Positions 56,134-64,000 of a stretch of DNA of 64,000 bases are shown piece after piece. Each line of letters opens with the position of its first letter. Position 1 is the stretch's first letter. The stretch comes from Alteromonas halophila (GTDB lineage: Bacteria; Pseudomonadota; Gammaproteobacteria; Enterobacterales; Alteromonadaceae). The stretch covers positions 248,001 through 312,000 of the forward strand of contig NZ_BMXP01000002.1 in NCBI RefSeq assembly GCF_014651815.1, given 5' to 3'. The position numbers and the translations under genes are program-made. The notes under the pieces were generated by a model, which did no database searches, had not been told where the DNA came from, and saw only the letters and a program-made list of their open reading frames with translations.

Positions 56134-56421
56134 GGCATGCAGATCTATTGGCTGCACGTTATCCAAGTTGATGTTTTGCTTTGCCTGCCAAAGTTCATAG
56201 TTGTCTTGCATACTAAGCCAACTCTCAGGGCTGCGCCCTAATACCTTTGATAACCTTAATGCCATTTCTGGCGTTACTGCACTTTTTCCCTTAACGACAC
56301 GATTTAGTGTAGAAGCGGCAACACCAAGATGGGTAGCAAGTGTTCTGCAACTTATGCCGTGTGGCTCCATATAAATGGACTCAATAAATTCACCGGGATG
56401 TGGTGGGTTATGCATATTCAT
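56128..56421 (-). CDS. higA: antitoxin HigA, HTH-type (integron cassette)
   Basis: 97 residues. HigA pattern: HNPPHPGEFIESIYMEPHGISCRTLATHLGVAASTLNRVVKGKSAVTPEMALRLSKVLG with an XRE helix-turn-helix at about 25-60, then SPESWLSMQDNYELWQAKQ. The toxin gene lies upstream and overlaps by one base, the reversed order typical of higBA. It represses its own operon in known cases. The TAA lies in attC8. A broken copy lies at 54360-54590. Confidence 0.93.
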   Translation of the reverse strand: MNMHNPPHPGEFIESIYMEPHGISCRTLATHLGVAASTLNRVVKGKSAVTPEMALRLSKVLGRSPESWLSMQDNYELWQAKQNINLDNVQPIDLHAA

Positions 56422-56699
56422 TAGTGATAATCCTCGTAATTTAAGATGTAAGCATTACCATCCGTGAACTCGAAGGTTACTCTCCAGTTACCGTTGACAG
56501 ATATCGACCAAATATTTGACCTTTCTCCTTTCAGTTGGTGTAAAGAGAAGCCGGGTAAATTGATGTCATCAGTATTTTGCGCGGTATGGATAGCAGCTAA
56601 TTGCATGCGAAGTTTTTTCGCGTGCTTGGTCTGAATGCCTGAAGTTTTCCCTTTTTCGAAAAACAGCTTAAGACCCTTGTGTTTAAATGACTTAATCAT
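56421..56699 (-). CDS. higB: toxin HigB, RelE-like mRNA interferase (integron cassette)
   Basis: 92 residues from ATG 56699 (family start MIKSFKHKGLK); ATG 56717 is the alternative. FFEKGKTSGIQTKHAKKLRMQLAAIHTA, then LPGFSLHQLKGERSNIWSISVNGNWRVTFEF and the end AYILNYEDYH match HigB, which cuts mRNA on the ribosome. Read in array direction; no strong Shine-Dalgarno is visible. Confidence 0.93.
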   Translation of the reverse strand: MIKSFKHKGLKLFFEKGKTSGIQTKHAKKLRMQLAAIHTAQNTDDINLPGFSLHQLKGERSNIWSISVNGNWRVTFEFTDGNAYILNYEDYH

Positions 56700-56740
56700 G
56701 AAAAGAGTGTAGCGCATTGCGCAACGCGGTGCAACTTGAC

Positions 56741-56854
56741 GCCTAACACCCCGCTTAGGGGCAATAACACTTGGGCTAAAATTGGAGCGAAGCGACTGAG
56801 CCCACGTGTTGTTGTCCCAGGGAGCTTGCGATCAACTACAGCGGTTTGTTATAC
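56741..56854 (-). repeat. attC7
   Basis: GCCTAAC (exact) to GTTATAC, 114 bases. Arms GGGGCAATAACACTTGGGCT / AGCCCACGTGTTGTTGTCCC. Confidence 0.9.
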
Positions 56855-57301
56855 ACTTTTCTGTTTAATCCTTTTACCATACTTTTCAATAAACGCAGCG
56901 GCAATACAGAATACTACACCAATAGATATAAAAGCCGCTTCTGCGGGCGCAAAACCCAATGATGCAGGTATACGCGCGATCGCAGCAGCTAGTACCCCAA
57001 CATAAGCATATGCAATGAAGTAAAAGTGATTAACTAGCCATTTCTTATTGGGCTTTTTGGCTGCGTAATAATATCCCAGCAATAGCCAAATAAGGTTCCA
57101 CAGAGCTAGGGGTTGGAAAAAAGAGAAACCATATTTAGGCCACATTGCAAAAGCTGAGACGTTTACAAAAACCATGCTGGCTACAAAGGTTCTTCCTATC
57201 CAAGTATGGAAGACATCTCCCTTTCGCTTGGCTATAGCAATTGCGCCTGAAATTAAACCAACTACAGCGAATAAAATGTGTAAAAAAGACAAAACATCCA
57301 T
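56849..57301 (-). CDS. DUF2306-like membrane protein (integron cassette)
   Basis: 150 residues from ATG 57301 with AGAGGA upstream. Four to five helices; LSFLHILFAVVGLISGAIAIAKRKGDVFHTWIGRTFVASM fits the DUF2306 group, including His residues that could bind heme or metal. The stop lies in attC7. Function unknown. Confidence 0.78.
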   Translation of the reverse strand: MDVLSFLHILFAVVGLISGAIAIAKRKGDVFHTWIGRTFVASMVFVNVSAFAMWPKYGFSFFQPLALWNLIWLLLGYYYAAKKPNKKWLVNHFYFIAYAYVGVLAAAIARIPASLGFAPAEAAFISIGVVFCIAAAFIEKYGKRIKQKSV

Positions 57302-57316
57302 ATTTTTCCTCTTAGG

Positions 57317-57421
57317 GTATAACTTTAAGCTTTGGGGCGCAGACGCGGGGCTATAATCGCGAAGCGGCCCCATGTTTGCGTCCCAGCAAACGAAGTGAGT
57401 GACAACAGCGTTTTGTTAGCT
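57317..57421 (-). repeat. attC6
   Basis: GTATAAC to GTTAGCT, 105 bases. Arms GGGGCGCAGACGCGGGGC / GCCCCATGTTTGCGTCCC. Same subfamily as attC4. Confidence 0.87.
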
Positions 57422-57437
57422 GTACATGTTGCCAAAA

Positions 57438-57626
57438 TTAGCCTCCTGCCATTTTGAACAAGAAAAAAAAGAATCCAGAAAATAATAGAATGCCAGCTAT
57501 TACCATAATGGTAAGTGCCTTTGATCTTGACATCGATTCAAGTAAACCAACTTCGGTTTGCATCCTAAAAAGGTCTGAGATGGAAGAGGATTCCTTCAGC
57601 TGCGGTTTAGAATTTTGTTTTTTCAT
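57438..57626 (-). CDS. small tail-anchored-type protein (integron cassette)
   Basis: 62 residues from ATG 57626 with an excellent AGGAGG seven bases upstream. A polar, Lys/Ser-rich N-terminal half is followed by one C-terminal helix (ALTIMVIAGILLFSGFFFFLF). No family recognised; the strong RBS and compact attC fit support expression. Confidence 0.7.
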   Translation of the reverse strand: MKKQNSKPQLKESSSISDLFRMQTEVGLLESMSRSKALTIMVIAGILLFSGFFFFLFKMAGG

Positions 57627-57656
57627 ACAACCTCCTGTTGTGAATTTTCCGGGTAC

Positions 57657-57763
57657 AGCTAACACACACATAAGGGGCAGTAACGCGAGGGCTAAAATCC
57701 GAGCGAAGCGACAGAGCCCACGTGTTACTGTCCCAGCGAAGCGCCTTAATGTGTTTGTTATGT
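57657..57763 (-). repeat. attC5
   Basis: AGCTAAC to GTTATGT, 107 bases. Arms GGGGCAGTAACGCGAGGGCT / AGCCCACGTGTTACTGTCCC. Same subfamily as attC3. Confidence 0.88.
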
Positions 57764-58249
57764 TTTTGGCTTTACAGTTTCAAACCACTTAGATACTTCT
57801 TCTCCGGTTGTTAATGTAACGACAACCTTTTCGTTTTTTGCCATTTTGGAAGCAATTACATTAAATGAACCGGTCCATCGATTTAGAGAAAAATGCTCTT
57901 TTTCACCCTCGTTAATTTGCACGAAGCGTTTAGACTCAGCCCCATCAAATACTCCTATTTTAACCTTTGGAGAAAAGAACCTACGCCACCAATTTTGCCT
58001 TACCTCTATATGGACACTCTCGACGAAGGCTACTCTGCGACCAGTATTTACAACATCTAATTTAAAGTCGATTAACTTTTGTCTATCAATTGGATTATCA
58101 GTCAATGATGAAACAATCGCCATTGAAGGAATAAGCCTTAGTCTAGAGCGATCTTTAGTGTAAATATAATACTGAAACACCAGCGCTAATGTTCCAGTTA
58201 TCGCTCCAAACAAAGCTGTTAAATCAGTGACTATCTTATTTTCAAACAT
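57758..58249 (-). CDS. membrane-anchored unknown protein (integron cassette)
   Basis: 163 residues, AGGAACAAGG before the ATG. One N-terminal helix (LTALFGAITGTLALVFQYYIY), then a soluble beta-rich domain with DFKLDVVNTGRRVAFVESVHIEVRQ and a C-terminal KWFETVKPKT. Similar to short cytosolic-domain proteins seen near phage or defence genes, but no family is recognised. Confidence 0.7.
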   Translation of the reverse strand: MFENKIVTDLTALFGAITGTLALVFQYYIYTKDRSRLRLIPSMAIVSSLTDNPIDRQKLIDFKLDVVNTGRRVAFVESVHIEVRQNWWRRFFSPKVKIGVFDGAESKRFVQINEGEKEHFSLNRWTGSFNVIASKMAKNEKVVVTLTTGEEVSKWFETVKPKT

Positions 58250-58262
58250 CCTTGTTCCTAAA

Positions 58263-58367
58263 ACATAACGCTAAGCTTTGGGGCGCAGGCACGGGGCTAT
58301 AATCGCGAAGCGGCCCCGTGTATGCGACCCAGCGAACGAAGTGAGTGACAATAGCGTTTTGTTAGCT
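58263..58367 (-). repeat. attC4
   Basis: ACATAAC to GTTAGCT, 105 bases. Arms GGGGCGCAGGCACGGGGC / GCCCCGTGTATGCGACCC. Its left arm is the one found in the half attC at 54316. Confidence 0.87.
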
Positions 58368-58706
58368 GCGCAACTGTGTGATATGCAACAGTTCACCCAC
58401 TGGCCCCCATAAATAAAATACCTTACCCCAAGATTCTTGTTGTATTGGTGTAATCTTGGTTTTGTGTTCCGACTTAGAACATAGCTCATGCGCACCGTAG
58501 ATCTCTGAAACGCAAATTTGCAACATGAAGTTTTTGGCTAAACCTTCATTGTAGAAGCGCTGCAAAAAGAAAAGACAATCTCCGTTTTCAAAAAGTGTGA
58601 GATCGTCGGTTACGTATTCTGATTTGAAGCCAATTTCCGAGTAGAAAGACTTTGATATTTCGTAATCCTTACTTGGAACAAATGTTTTTATATCTATTAC
58701 ATCCAT
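58362..58706 (-). CDS. VOC-family protein (integron cassette)
   Basis: 114 residues from ATG 58706 (GGAAAG upstream). VIDIKTFVPSKDYEISKSFYSEIGFKSEYV at the start and a second half ending KVFYLWGPVGELLHITQL show the glyoxalase/bleomycin-binding fold. Metal ligands are poorly kept, suggesting a binding rather than catalytic role. Such proteins in cassettes can bind toxic compounds. Confidence 0.8.
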   Translation of the reverse strand: MDVIDIKTFVPSKDYEISKSFYSEIGFKSEYVTDDLTLFENGDCLFFLQRFYNEGLAKNFMLQICVSEIYGAHELCSKSEHKTKITPIQQESWGKVFYLWGPVGELLHITQLRS

Positions 58707-58722
58707 GACGCTTTCCAAAGGC

Positions 58723-58836
58723 AGCTAACACCCACATAAGGGGCAGTAACACGTGGGCTAAAATCCGAGCGAAGCGACAGAGCCCACGTGTTGCTGTCCC
58801 AGCGAGCCTGCGAGCGGCTTAATGTGATTGTTATAC
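58723..58836 (-). repeat. attC3
   Basis: AGCTAAC to GTTATAC, 114 bases. Arms GGGGCAGTAACACGTGGGCT / AGCCCACGTGTTGCTGTCCC. Confidence 0.9.
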
Positions 58837-58839
58837 GTT

Positions 58840-59394
58840 TCACACGCAGTGGGTATGAAACTCGTTACTAACTTGTTGTTGAAAAGCATTCTTCCTATTA
58901 GAAAACTGATTTGCCCAATTGTCTAGAAATTCACTTGTCGGTAGCTTTTTCTGTTCTTTGATGTTTGGATAAAACTGGCGAATAGAAACTTCTAGCTGGC
59001 GAATACTGTAGAGGATAGTTGTTACCTCTGTGAAACCAAGTAATTGGAGGCGACTCTGGGCGATATAGACATTTTCCCTAGCATTCAGGACTTTTTCTTC
59101 GATTTCTTTCACCCAATCTTCGGCTTCTTGCCAAAAGTCTGGTTCTGAGTTTGCTTTTGGTAAAGAATCAACCAAACCTGCGAGCCTTGAAAAATACTCT
59201 GACAAAAACTGAATATATTCATCAGATTTTTCAACTGCGACTAGAAGCATTTCTCTTTTTATTTGTTTTGACTCTTTTTCAACCGCTTTCGAGTTTTGAA
59301 ATTTAGTAGTAGAAAATGAAGCTAGTGCAGTGATTATTGCGCCTAGCCCAATTTTAATAGTTGTATCAACTATATCGATCCATTCCGTGGCCAT
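58840..59394 (-). CDS. membrane-anchored coiled-coil protein (integron cassette)
   Basis: 184 residues from ATG 59394. An N-terminal helix (TTIKIGLGAIITALASF) is followed by long charged helices (EKESKQIKREMLLVAVEKSDEYIQFLSEYF; EAEDWVKEIEEKVLNAREN) forming a coiled-coil body. No family recognised. Stop 3 bases from attC3. Confidence 0.7.
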   Translation of the reverse strand: MATEWIDIVDTTIKIGLGAIITALASFSTTKFQNSKAVEKESKQIKREMLLVAVEKSDEYIQFLSEYFSRLAGLVDSLPKANSEPDFWQEAEDWVKEIEEKVLNARENVYIAQSRLQLLGFTEVTTILYSIRQLEVSIRQFYPNIKEQKKLPTSEFLDNWANQFSNRKNAFQQQVSNEFHTHCV

Positions 59395-59409
59395 ATATGT
59401 CTCCAAAAC

Positions 59410-59525
59410 GTATAACTTCCCACTAAGGGGCGATAACACATGGGCTAAAATTAGGAACGAAGTGACGCAGCCTATGTGTTAGCGTCCCAGCGAGCGAAGC
59501 GAGAGCCTTGAGTGGTTTGTTATAT
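59410..59525 (-). repeat. attC2
   Basis: GTATAAC to GTTATAT, 116 bases. Arms GGGGCGATAACACATGGGCT / AGCCTATGTGTTAGCGTCCC. Confidence 0.88.
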
Positions 59526-59533
59526 TTCATTGT

Positions 59534-59782
59534 TTAAACATCCTTGAAAACATCATAAATAACAACTCCAACGTTAATGACCGTCAAGATCATAATGAAA
59601 ATTGTCATATTGCGCATTTGAGAAGTCATTGATTTGATTTTTGAGTTGAACTCTTCATTTTCGCGGCGAGCAATTTCTTCCCTATAGAAGCTTAGTCCAA
59701 GACTTGTCGATTTAGCGATCTGATCATAGCTTCTTTTTAAAGACTCAATATCTCTATTTTTTAATTCGTCAAATGAACTCAT
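59534..59782 (-). CDS. small membrane-anchored protein (integron cassette)
   Basis: 82 residues from ATG 59782 with AGAGAAAAG upstream. A charged helix (SSFDELKNRDIESLKRSYDQ) is followed by a C-terminal membrane helix (MTIFIMILTVINVGVVIYDVF). Tail-anchored like the 57438-57626 product. No family recognised. Confidence 0.68.
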   Translation of the reverse strand: MSSFDELKNRDIESLKRSYDQIAKSTSLGLSFYREEIARRENEEFNSKIKSMTSQMRNMTIFIMILTVINVGVVIYDVFKDV

Positions 59783-59796
59783 TTCTTTTCTCTGAA

Positions 59797-59913
59797 ATAT
59801 AACTTCCCGCATAACGGGCAAATATACGTAGGCTATATTACCGAGCAAAGCGAGGGGAGCCTACGTGTATTTGTCCCCCGCGAGCGAAGCGAGTGTTTAT
59901 GCGTTTGTTAGGT
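59797..59913 (-). repeat. attC1, nearest to attI
   Basis: ATATAAC to GTTAGGT, 117 bases. Arms CGGGCAAATATACGTAGGCT / AGCCTACGTGTATTTGTCCC. The stop codon of the first cassette gene lies in its right core. Confidence 0.9.
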
Positions 59914-60195
59914 GTCATGTTTCGACAACCTTTGAATCGCTTCTGGGTCTTTTGAGATCTGGCGCTCTATTATGTTTAACAACGTTTGTTCGGATACGCC
60001 CGTCACTCCAAACCAAATGTACCCTACTAACAACATGGCAAACATCGGTGCCATGAATGGTAGGTAGTTCGTAATACCTAACTTGTCGTAAAAAGGGAAT
60101 GCAAAAACGAAGAGCAATAAAAAAGTGGAAGCGACTTTAGCCATAGCCATCCCTTTTTTTGCTTTAAGATAGTCCTTTATATCTGAGCTTTCCAT
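59908..60195 (-). CDS. two-helix membrane protein, first integron cassette
   Basis: 95 residues, AAGGAA before the ATG. Two helices (VASTFLLLFVFAFPFYDKLG; YLPFMAPMFAMLLVGYIWFGV) with a charged tail. Being next to attI it is the best placed for any integron Pc promoter, and the most recently gained by the usual rule. Family not recognised. Confidence 0.7.
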   Translation of the reverse strand: MESSDIKDYLKAKKGMAMAKVASTFLLLFVFAFPFYDKLGITNYLPFMAPMFAMLLVGYIWFGVTGVSEQTLLNIIERQISKDPEAIQRLSKHDT

Positions 60196-60224
60196 ATCAA
60201 TTGTTCCTTAGGAATAACGATGGC

Positions 60225-60300
60225 ACCTAACAATTTAATAGACCCCAAAACGGTATGTTTTCCCGACCCGATTTGGTGTATTTAGTGTTGATGATGTAGT
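60225..60300 (-). other. attI site of the integron
   Basis: The junction core ACCTAAC (60225-60231; GTTAGGT on the minus strand) joins the first cassette to non-cassette sequence beside intI, as at attI. No attC hairpin lies to its right. The right limit is approximate. Confidence 0.7.
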
Positions 60301-60410
60301 CAGATTACGCGATAAGCGCCTTAAACTAAAGGGATAGTGCGCTGTGGTGTATTTTGCTCATGAATTCAATACCCCAAAACGCCTGTTTTATCGACGTGGT
60401 GTTTTTCGCG
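60243..60410. repeat. imperfect direct duplication in the attI-intI spacer
   Basis: CCCCAAAACG at 60243-60252 and 60372-60381, each followed by TGTTTT, a CGAC and a TGGTGT with T-rich sequence; period about 129 bases. It could be duplicated integrase-binding direct repeats or Pc promoter pieces. Confidence 0.5.
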
Positions 60411-60492
60411 AAGAAAAAGTGACAAAACCCGTCTGAATGTCAGTTTTATTCTGCGTCTGTAAACGTACACTGGTTTCATTTTCGAAAAACCA

Positions 60493-60918
60493 ATGAAATC
60501 TGCCTTTCTCTTGTCGCTATACGAATTTATGCTGCAAAAGCGCTACGCTAAACGTACTATCCAAACTTATCTGTCGTGGATTGCGGATTTCATCCGCTTT
60601 CATCAATATTCTCACCCCGACAAGCTGAATGTCACGCATGTTGAAGCGTATCTTACTCATCTGGCCGTAAAACGTAAAACGGCGGCGTCGACCCAGGCGA
60701 CGGCGTTAAATGCGTTGGTGTTTCTGTACGGAAAGTACCTGGAAAAACCATTGCCGGAAGATATGAACTTTCTCAACAGCGGGCGCGAACGAAAATTGCC
60801 TGTAGTGCTTACCCAACAGGAAGTAAAGGCCCTGCTTGCACGCGTCAGTCAGCAGCATTACCTTCTCCAGCAGGGGGCGCATGGTGTAGTGAGTCCGCTT
60901 TCCAGCTTACTAATATAA
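60493..60918 (+). pseudogene. intI: truncated integron integrase
   Basis: 141 codons. Residues 1-125 match the N-terminal SAM-like domain of IntI (YAKRTIQTYLSWIADFIRFH, STQATALNALVFLYGKYL, RKLPVVLTQQEVKALL). After HYLLQ the family sequence (an LLYGTGLR-type catalytic Arg region) is replaced by about 15 unrelated residues and a stop. The IntI-specific insert and the R-H-R-Y catalytic residues are all lost; intact IntI has about 320 residues. The break lies about 50 bases before the fadA terminator, so one deletion removed the rest. Divergent from the cassettes, as normal for intI. Confidence 0.9.
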
Positions 60919-60940
60919 AAAAGGGCCCGCAGGCCCTTTT
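60918..60940 (-). terminator. bidirectional terminator between intI remnant and fadA
   Basis: Stem GGGCC/GGCCC with loop CGCA, flanked by AAAAAA on the left and TTTT on the right, so it works on both strands. It lies 28 bases past the fadA stop. Confidence 0.85.
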
Positions 60941-60967
60941 CATTGTAGCTGTTTGAAGCGGTGTGCG

Positions 60968-62149
<1,182 letters not shown>

Positions 62150-64000
62150 TTATGCGAAGTAAGATTTACCGTCGGCGGCCATCTGGCGAACGCCATCGGT
62201 TACCTGGTAAATCGGGCCTAAGTGGGCGTATTTGTCCGCCATTTCGACGAAGTTCGCTAACCCAATGGTTTCAATCCAACGGAAAACGCCGCCACGGAAC
62301 GGTGGGAAGCCCAGGCCGTATAACAACGCCATGTCGGCTTCTGAAGCACTGCCGACAATGCCTTCTTCCAGGCAACGAATGGCTTCGTTGGCCATAGGCA
62401 CCATCAGACGCGCGATAATTTCGTCCTTGTCGAAATCCTTGCTGTCGCTGACGTGCTCTTTGAGTAGCGCATAGGTGTCGTCCGAGGCATTCTTGGTAGG
62501 ACGGCCACGTTTGTCGGTGCCATACTCATAAAAGCCTTTGCCGTTTTTCTGGCCTAAGCGCTCGGCACGATACTGCAGGCTGACCGGATCGTTTCCAATT
62601 TTCTGCATGCGCTCGGGAATGCCTTCGGCCATCACACCAGCGGCGTGATCGGCGGTGTCCATTCCTACCACATCCAACAGGTAAGCCGGACCCATCGGCC
62701 AGCCAAAGGTTTTTTCCATTACCTTGTCCACGGCCACAAAATCAGCGCCGTCCAGCACTAACTTGCTGAAGCCAGCAAAGTAGGGGAACAGTACGCGGTT
62801 AACCAGAAAACCGGGGCAGTCATTTACCACAATCGGCGTTTTACCCATCTTAAGCGCGGCGGCAACCACTGCATTTACGGTGTCGTCAGAGGTTTTTTCA
62901 CCTCGGATAATTTCGACCAGTGGCATCTTATGCACGGGGTTAAAGAAGTGCATGCCCACAAAGCGCTCTGGCTTATCCAGGTTCTTTGCCAGCTGATTAA
63001 TTGAAATGGTCGAGGTGTTCGAGCAAATGATGGCGTCATCAGCCACCGTTTTCTCGGTTTCCTGAAGCACACTGGCTTTCACTTTGGCATTTTCTACCAC
63101 CGCCTCAATCACCAAATCGGCATCTTTCATGGCGTTGTAATCAAGGGTGGGTGTGATGTTATTCAGCGTCGACGCCATTTTCTTCGCATCAACCTTGCCT
63201 CGCTCCATGCCTTTGCTTAGGATTTTTGAGGCTTCTTTCAAGCCTAAGTCCAGCGCGTCGGTACTGATGTCTTTCATCACTACCGGCTGGCCTTTCACGG
63301 CCGCCTGATAGGCAATGCCACCGCCCATAATACCCGCTCCCAGTACAGCGTTTAGTTTGTTTTCTTTGGTTGCGGCCTTAGCCTGTTTTTTACCTTTGCT
63401 TTTCACCAGCTGGTCAGACAGGAAAATACCAATCTGCGCTTTGGCTGCATCGGTTTTAGCCAGCTTCACAAAACCTTCGTTTTCCAGCTTCAGCGCACCG
63501 TCGCGATCCATGCCAGAGGCATTTTTCACCGTTTCCACCATCATGTGCGGGGCGGGGTAATGCTTACCGGCTTTGGCTGCTACCATGGCGGCAGCGGTAG
63601 AAAAGCTCATGGCGGCTTCATTTTTATTCAGTTGCAGCGGCGCTTTTTTCTGATCGCGGCGCTTTTCCCAGTTAAGTGAACCACTGGCGGCGTCTTTAAG
63701 CATCGACAGCGCAGCCTCTTTCAGCGCCTCGGGCGCAACCACGGCATCAACAGCGCCTTCATTTAAGGCCTGCTGACCTTTACGATCTTTACCGGTGGTC
63801 ATCCACTCAAGCGCGTTGTCAGAACCAATCACACGCGGCAGACGCACAGTCCCGCCAAAGCCTGGCATCAGGCCCAGTTTTACTTCTGGCAAGCCTATGG
63901 AAGCGGTGGTGTCGGCCACACGCATGTCGCAGGCCAGGGTCATTTCACAGCCGCCACCTAAGGCAAAGCCATTAATGGCTGCCACAGTAGGGAAAGGCAA
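62150..64000 (-). CDS. fadB: fatty acid oxidation complex alpha-subunit, N-terminus outside window
   Basis: 616 residues visible of about 715; it runs off the right edge. The enoyl-CoA hydratase part has [18 protein letters not shown] (oxyanion hole) and the catalytic Glu in [20 protein letters not shown]. The 3-hydroxyacyl-CoA dehydrogenase part has NAD motif [27 protein letters not shown] and [22 protein letters not shown] with its catalytic His. It forms the complex with FadA; the C-terminal end ([15 protein letters not shown]) is intact. Confidence 0.98.
   Translation of the reverse strand: MPFPTVAAINGFALGGGCEMTLACDMRVADTTASIGLPEVKLGLMPGFGGTVRLPRVIGSDNALEWMTTGKDRKGQQALNEGAVDAVVAPEALKEAALSMLKDAASGSLNWEKRRDQKKAPLQLNKNEAAMSFSTAAAMVAAKAGKHYPAPHMMVETVKNASGMDRDGALKLENEGFVKLAKTDAAKAQIGIFLSDQLVKSKGKKQAKAATKENKLNAVLGAGIMGGGIAYQAAVKGQPVVMKDISTDALDLGLKEASKILSKGMERGKVDAKKMASTLNNITPTLDYNAMKDADLVIEAVVENAKVKASVLQETEKTVADDAIICSNTSTISINQLAKNLDKPERFVGMHFFNPVHKMPLVEIIRGEKTSDDTVNAVVAAALKMGKTPIVVNDCPGFLVNRVLFPYFAGFSKLVLDGADFVAVDKVMEKTFGWPMGPAYLLDVVGMDTADHAAGVMAEGIPERMQKIGNDPVSLQYRAERLGQKNGKGFYEYGTDKRGRPTKNASDDTYALLKEHVSDSKDFDKDEIIARLMVPMANEAIRCLEEGIVGSASEADMALLYGLGFPPFRGGVFRWIETIGLANFVEMADKYAHLGPIYQVTDGVRQMAADGKSYFA

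Larger units (their letters stand above)
53548..60231 (-). mobile_element. sedentary chromosomal integron cassette array
   Basis: Twelve attC-like sites, each running from an RYYYAAC-type core to a GTTRRRY-type core, are spaced about 100-660 bases apart, all in one orientation. Each encloses a small cassette. The array starts at attI next to the intI remnant and reads leftward (minus strand). It is AT-rich against its surroundings. Contents: six or more small membrane proteins, a VOC and a GFA protein, three toxin-antitoxin pairs and a broken higBA copy. Toxin-antitoxin pairs are known to stabilise large integron arrays. Confidence 0.9.

Noticed and set aside
60457..60472. LexA-like box (CTGT...) upstream of intI
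   Set aside because: It reads CTGTAAACGTACACTG; the second half should be CAG, not CTG, so it does not fit the SOS box although intI genes are often LexA-controlled.

Overview
The window looks like a chromosomal segment of a marine gammaproteobacterium of the Alteromonadales type. I infer this from the mix of genes: purE-purK, a yjeT-purA pair, fadBA, a large TonB-dependent receptor beside a LytTR two-component system, an FAD/Fe-S D-lactate dehydrogenase, and an integron integrase remnant of the kind seen in Shewanella and Vibrio relatives. Most genes are ordinary chromosomal genes of moderate GC. One block, about 53.5-60.9 kb, is clearly more AT-rich and is an integron cassette array.

Layout. 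0-4 kb: end of purE, purK, tRNA-Thr(TGT), a copper chaperone, a Dps protein and a PQQ-type sugar dehydrogenase. 4-9.7 kb: a giant CheB-CheR-histidine kinase-receiver protein, then a lipoprotein joining META and MliC-like domains. 9.7-16.8 kb: S9 peptidase, Mpo1-like protein, a CnoX-type thioredoxin-TPR protein, a PLP enzyme, yjeT and purA. 16.9-19.2 kb: aldehyde dehydrogenase, a VOC protein and a Rho-N-like protein. 19.2-25.4 kb: a divergent pair, with a SLOG-like protein carrying four membrane helices on one side. On the other side are a DUF4062-STAND ATPase-TM-TPR protein and a small exported protein. This is the best candidate for an undescribed sensing or defence system. 25.4-28.5 kb: gamma-glutamyltransferase and an NhaC antiporter.

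28.7-36.7 kb is a peptidoglycan-salvage locus: an exported GH3/NagZ-like glucosaminidase, a murQ-namZ-dld operon with overlapping genes, and divergent alr. The D-lactate set free by MurQ would be consumed by the co-encoded D-lactate dehydrogenase. 36.7-42.6 kb: ZIP and YitT membrane proteins and small conserved proteins. 42.8-48.1 kb: a LytTR response regulator and LytS-like kinase divergent from a TonB receptor, with a 12-bp direct repeat in the gap. 48.1-53.4 kb: small membrane proteins, DUF924, GNAT, a CaCA-family exchanger and an exported esterase.

53.5-60.9 kb is a sedentary integron. Twelve attC-like sites, some decayed, share one orientation. They separate cassettes encoding small membrane proteins, a VOC protein, a GFA-type protein and three toxin-antitoxin pairs, two of which face against the array. 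A broken copy of the higBA cassette is fused to half an attC. The integrase gene keeps only its N-terminal third and stops just before the fadA terminator, so the array is probably frozen unless an integrase acts in trans. The window ends with fadA and most of fadB.
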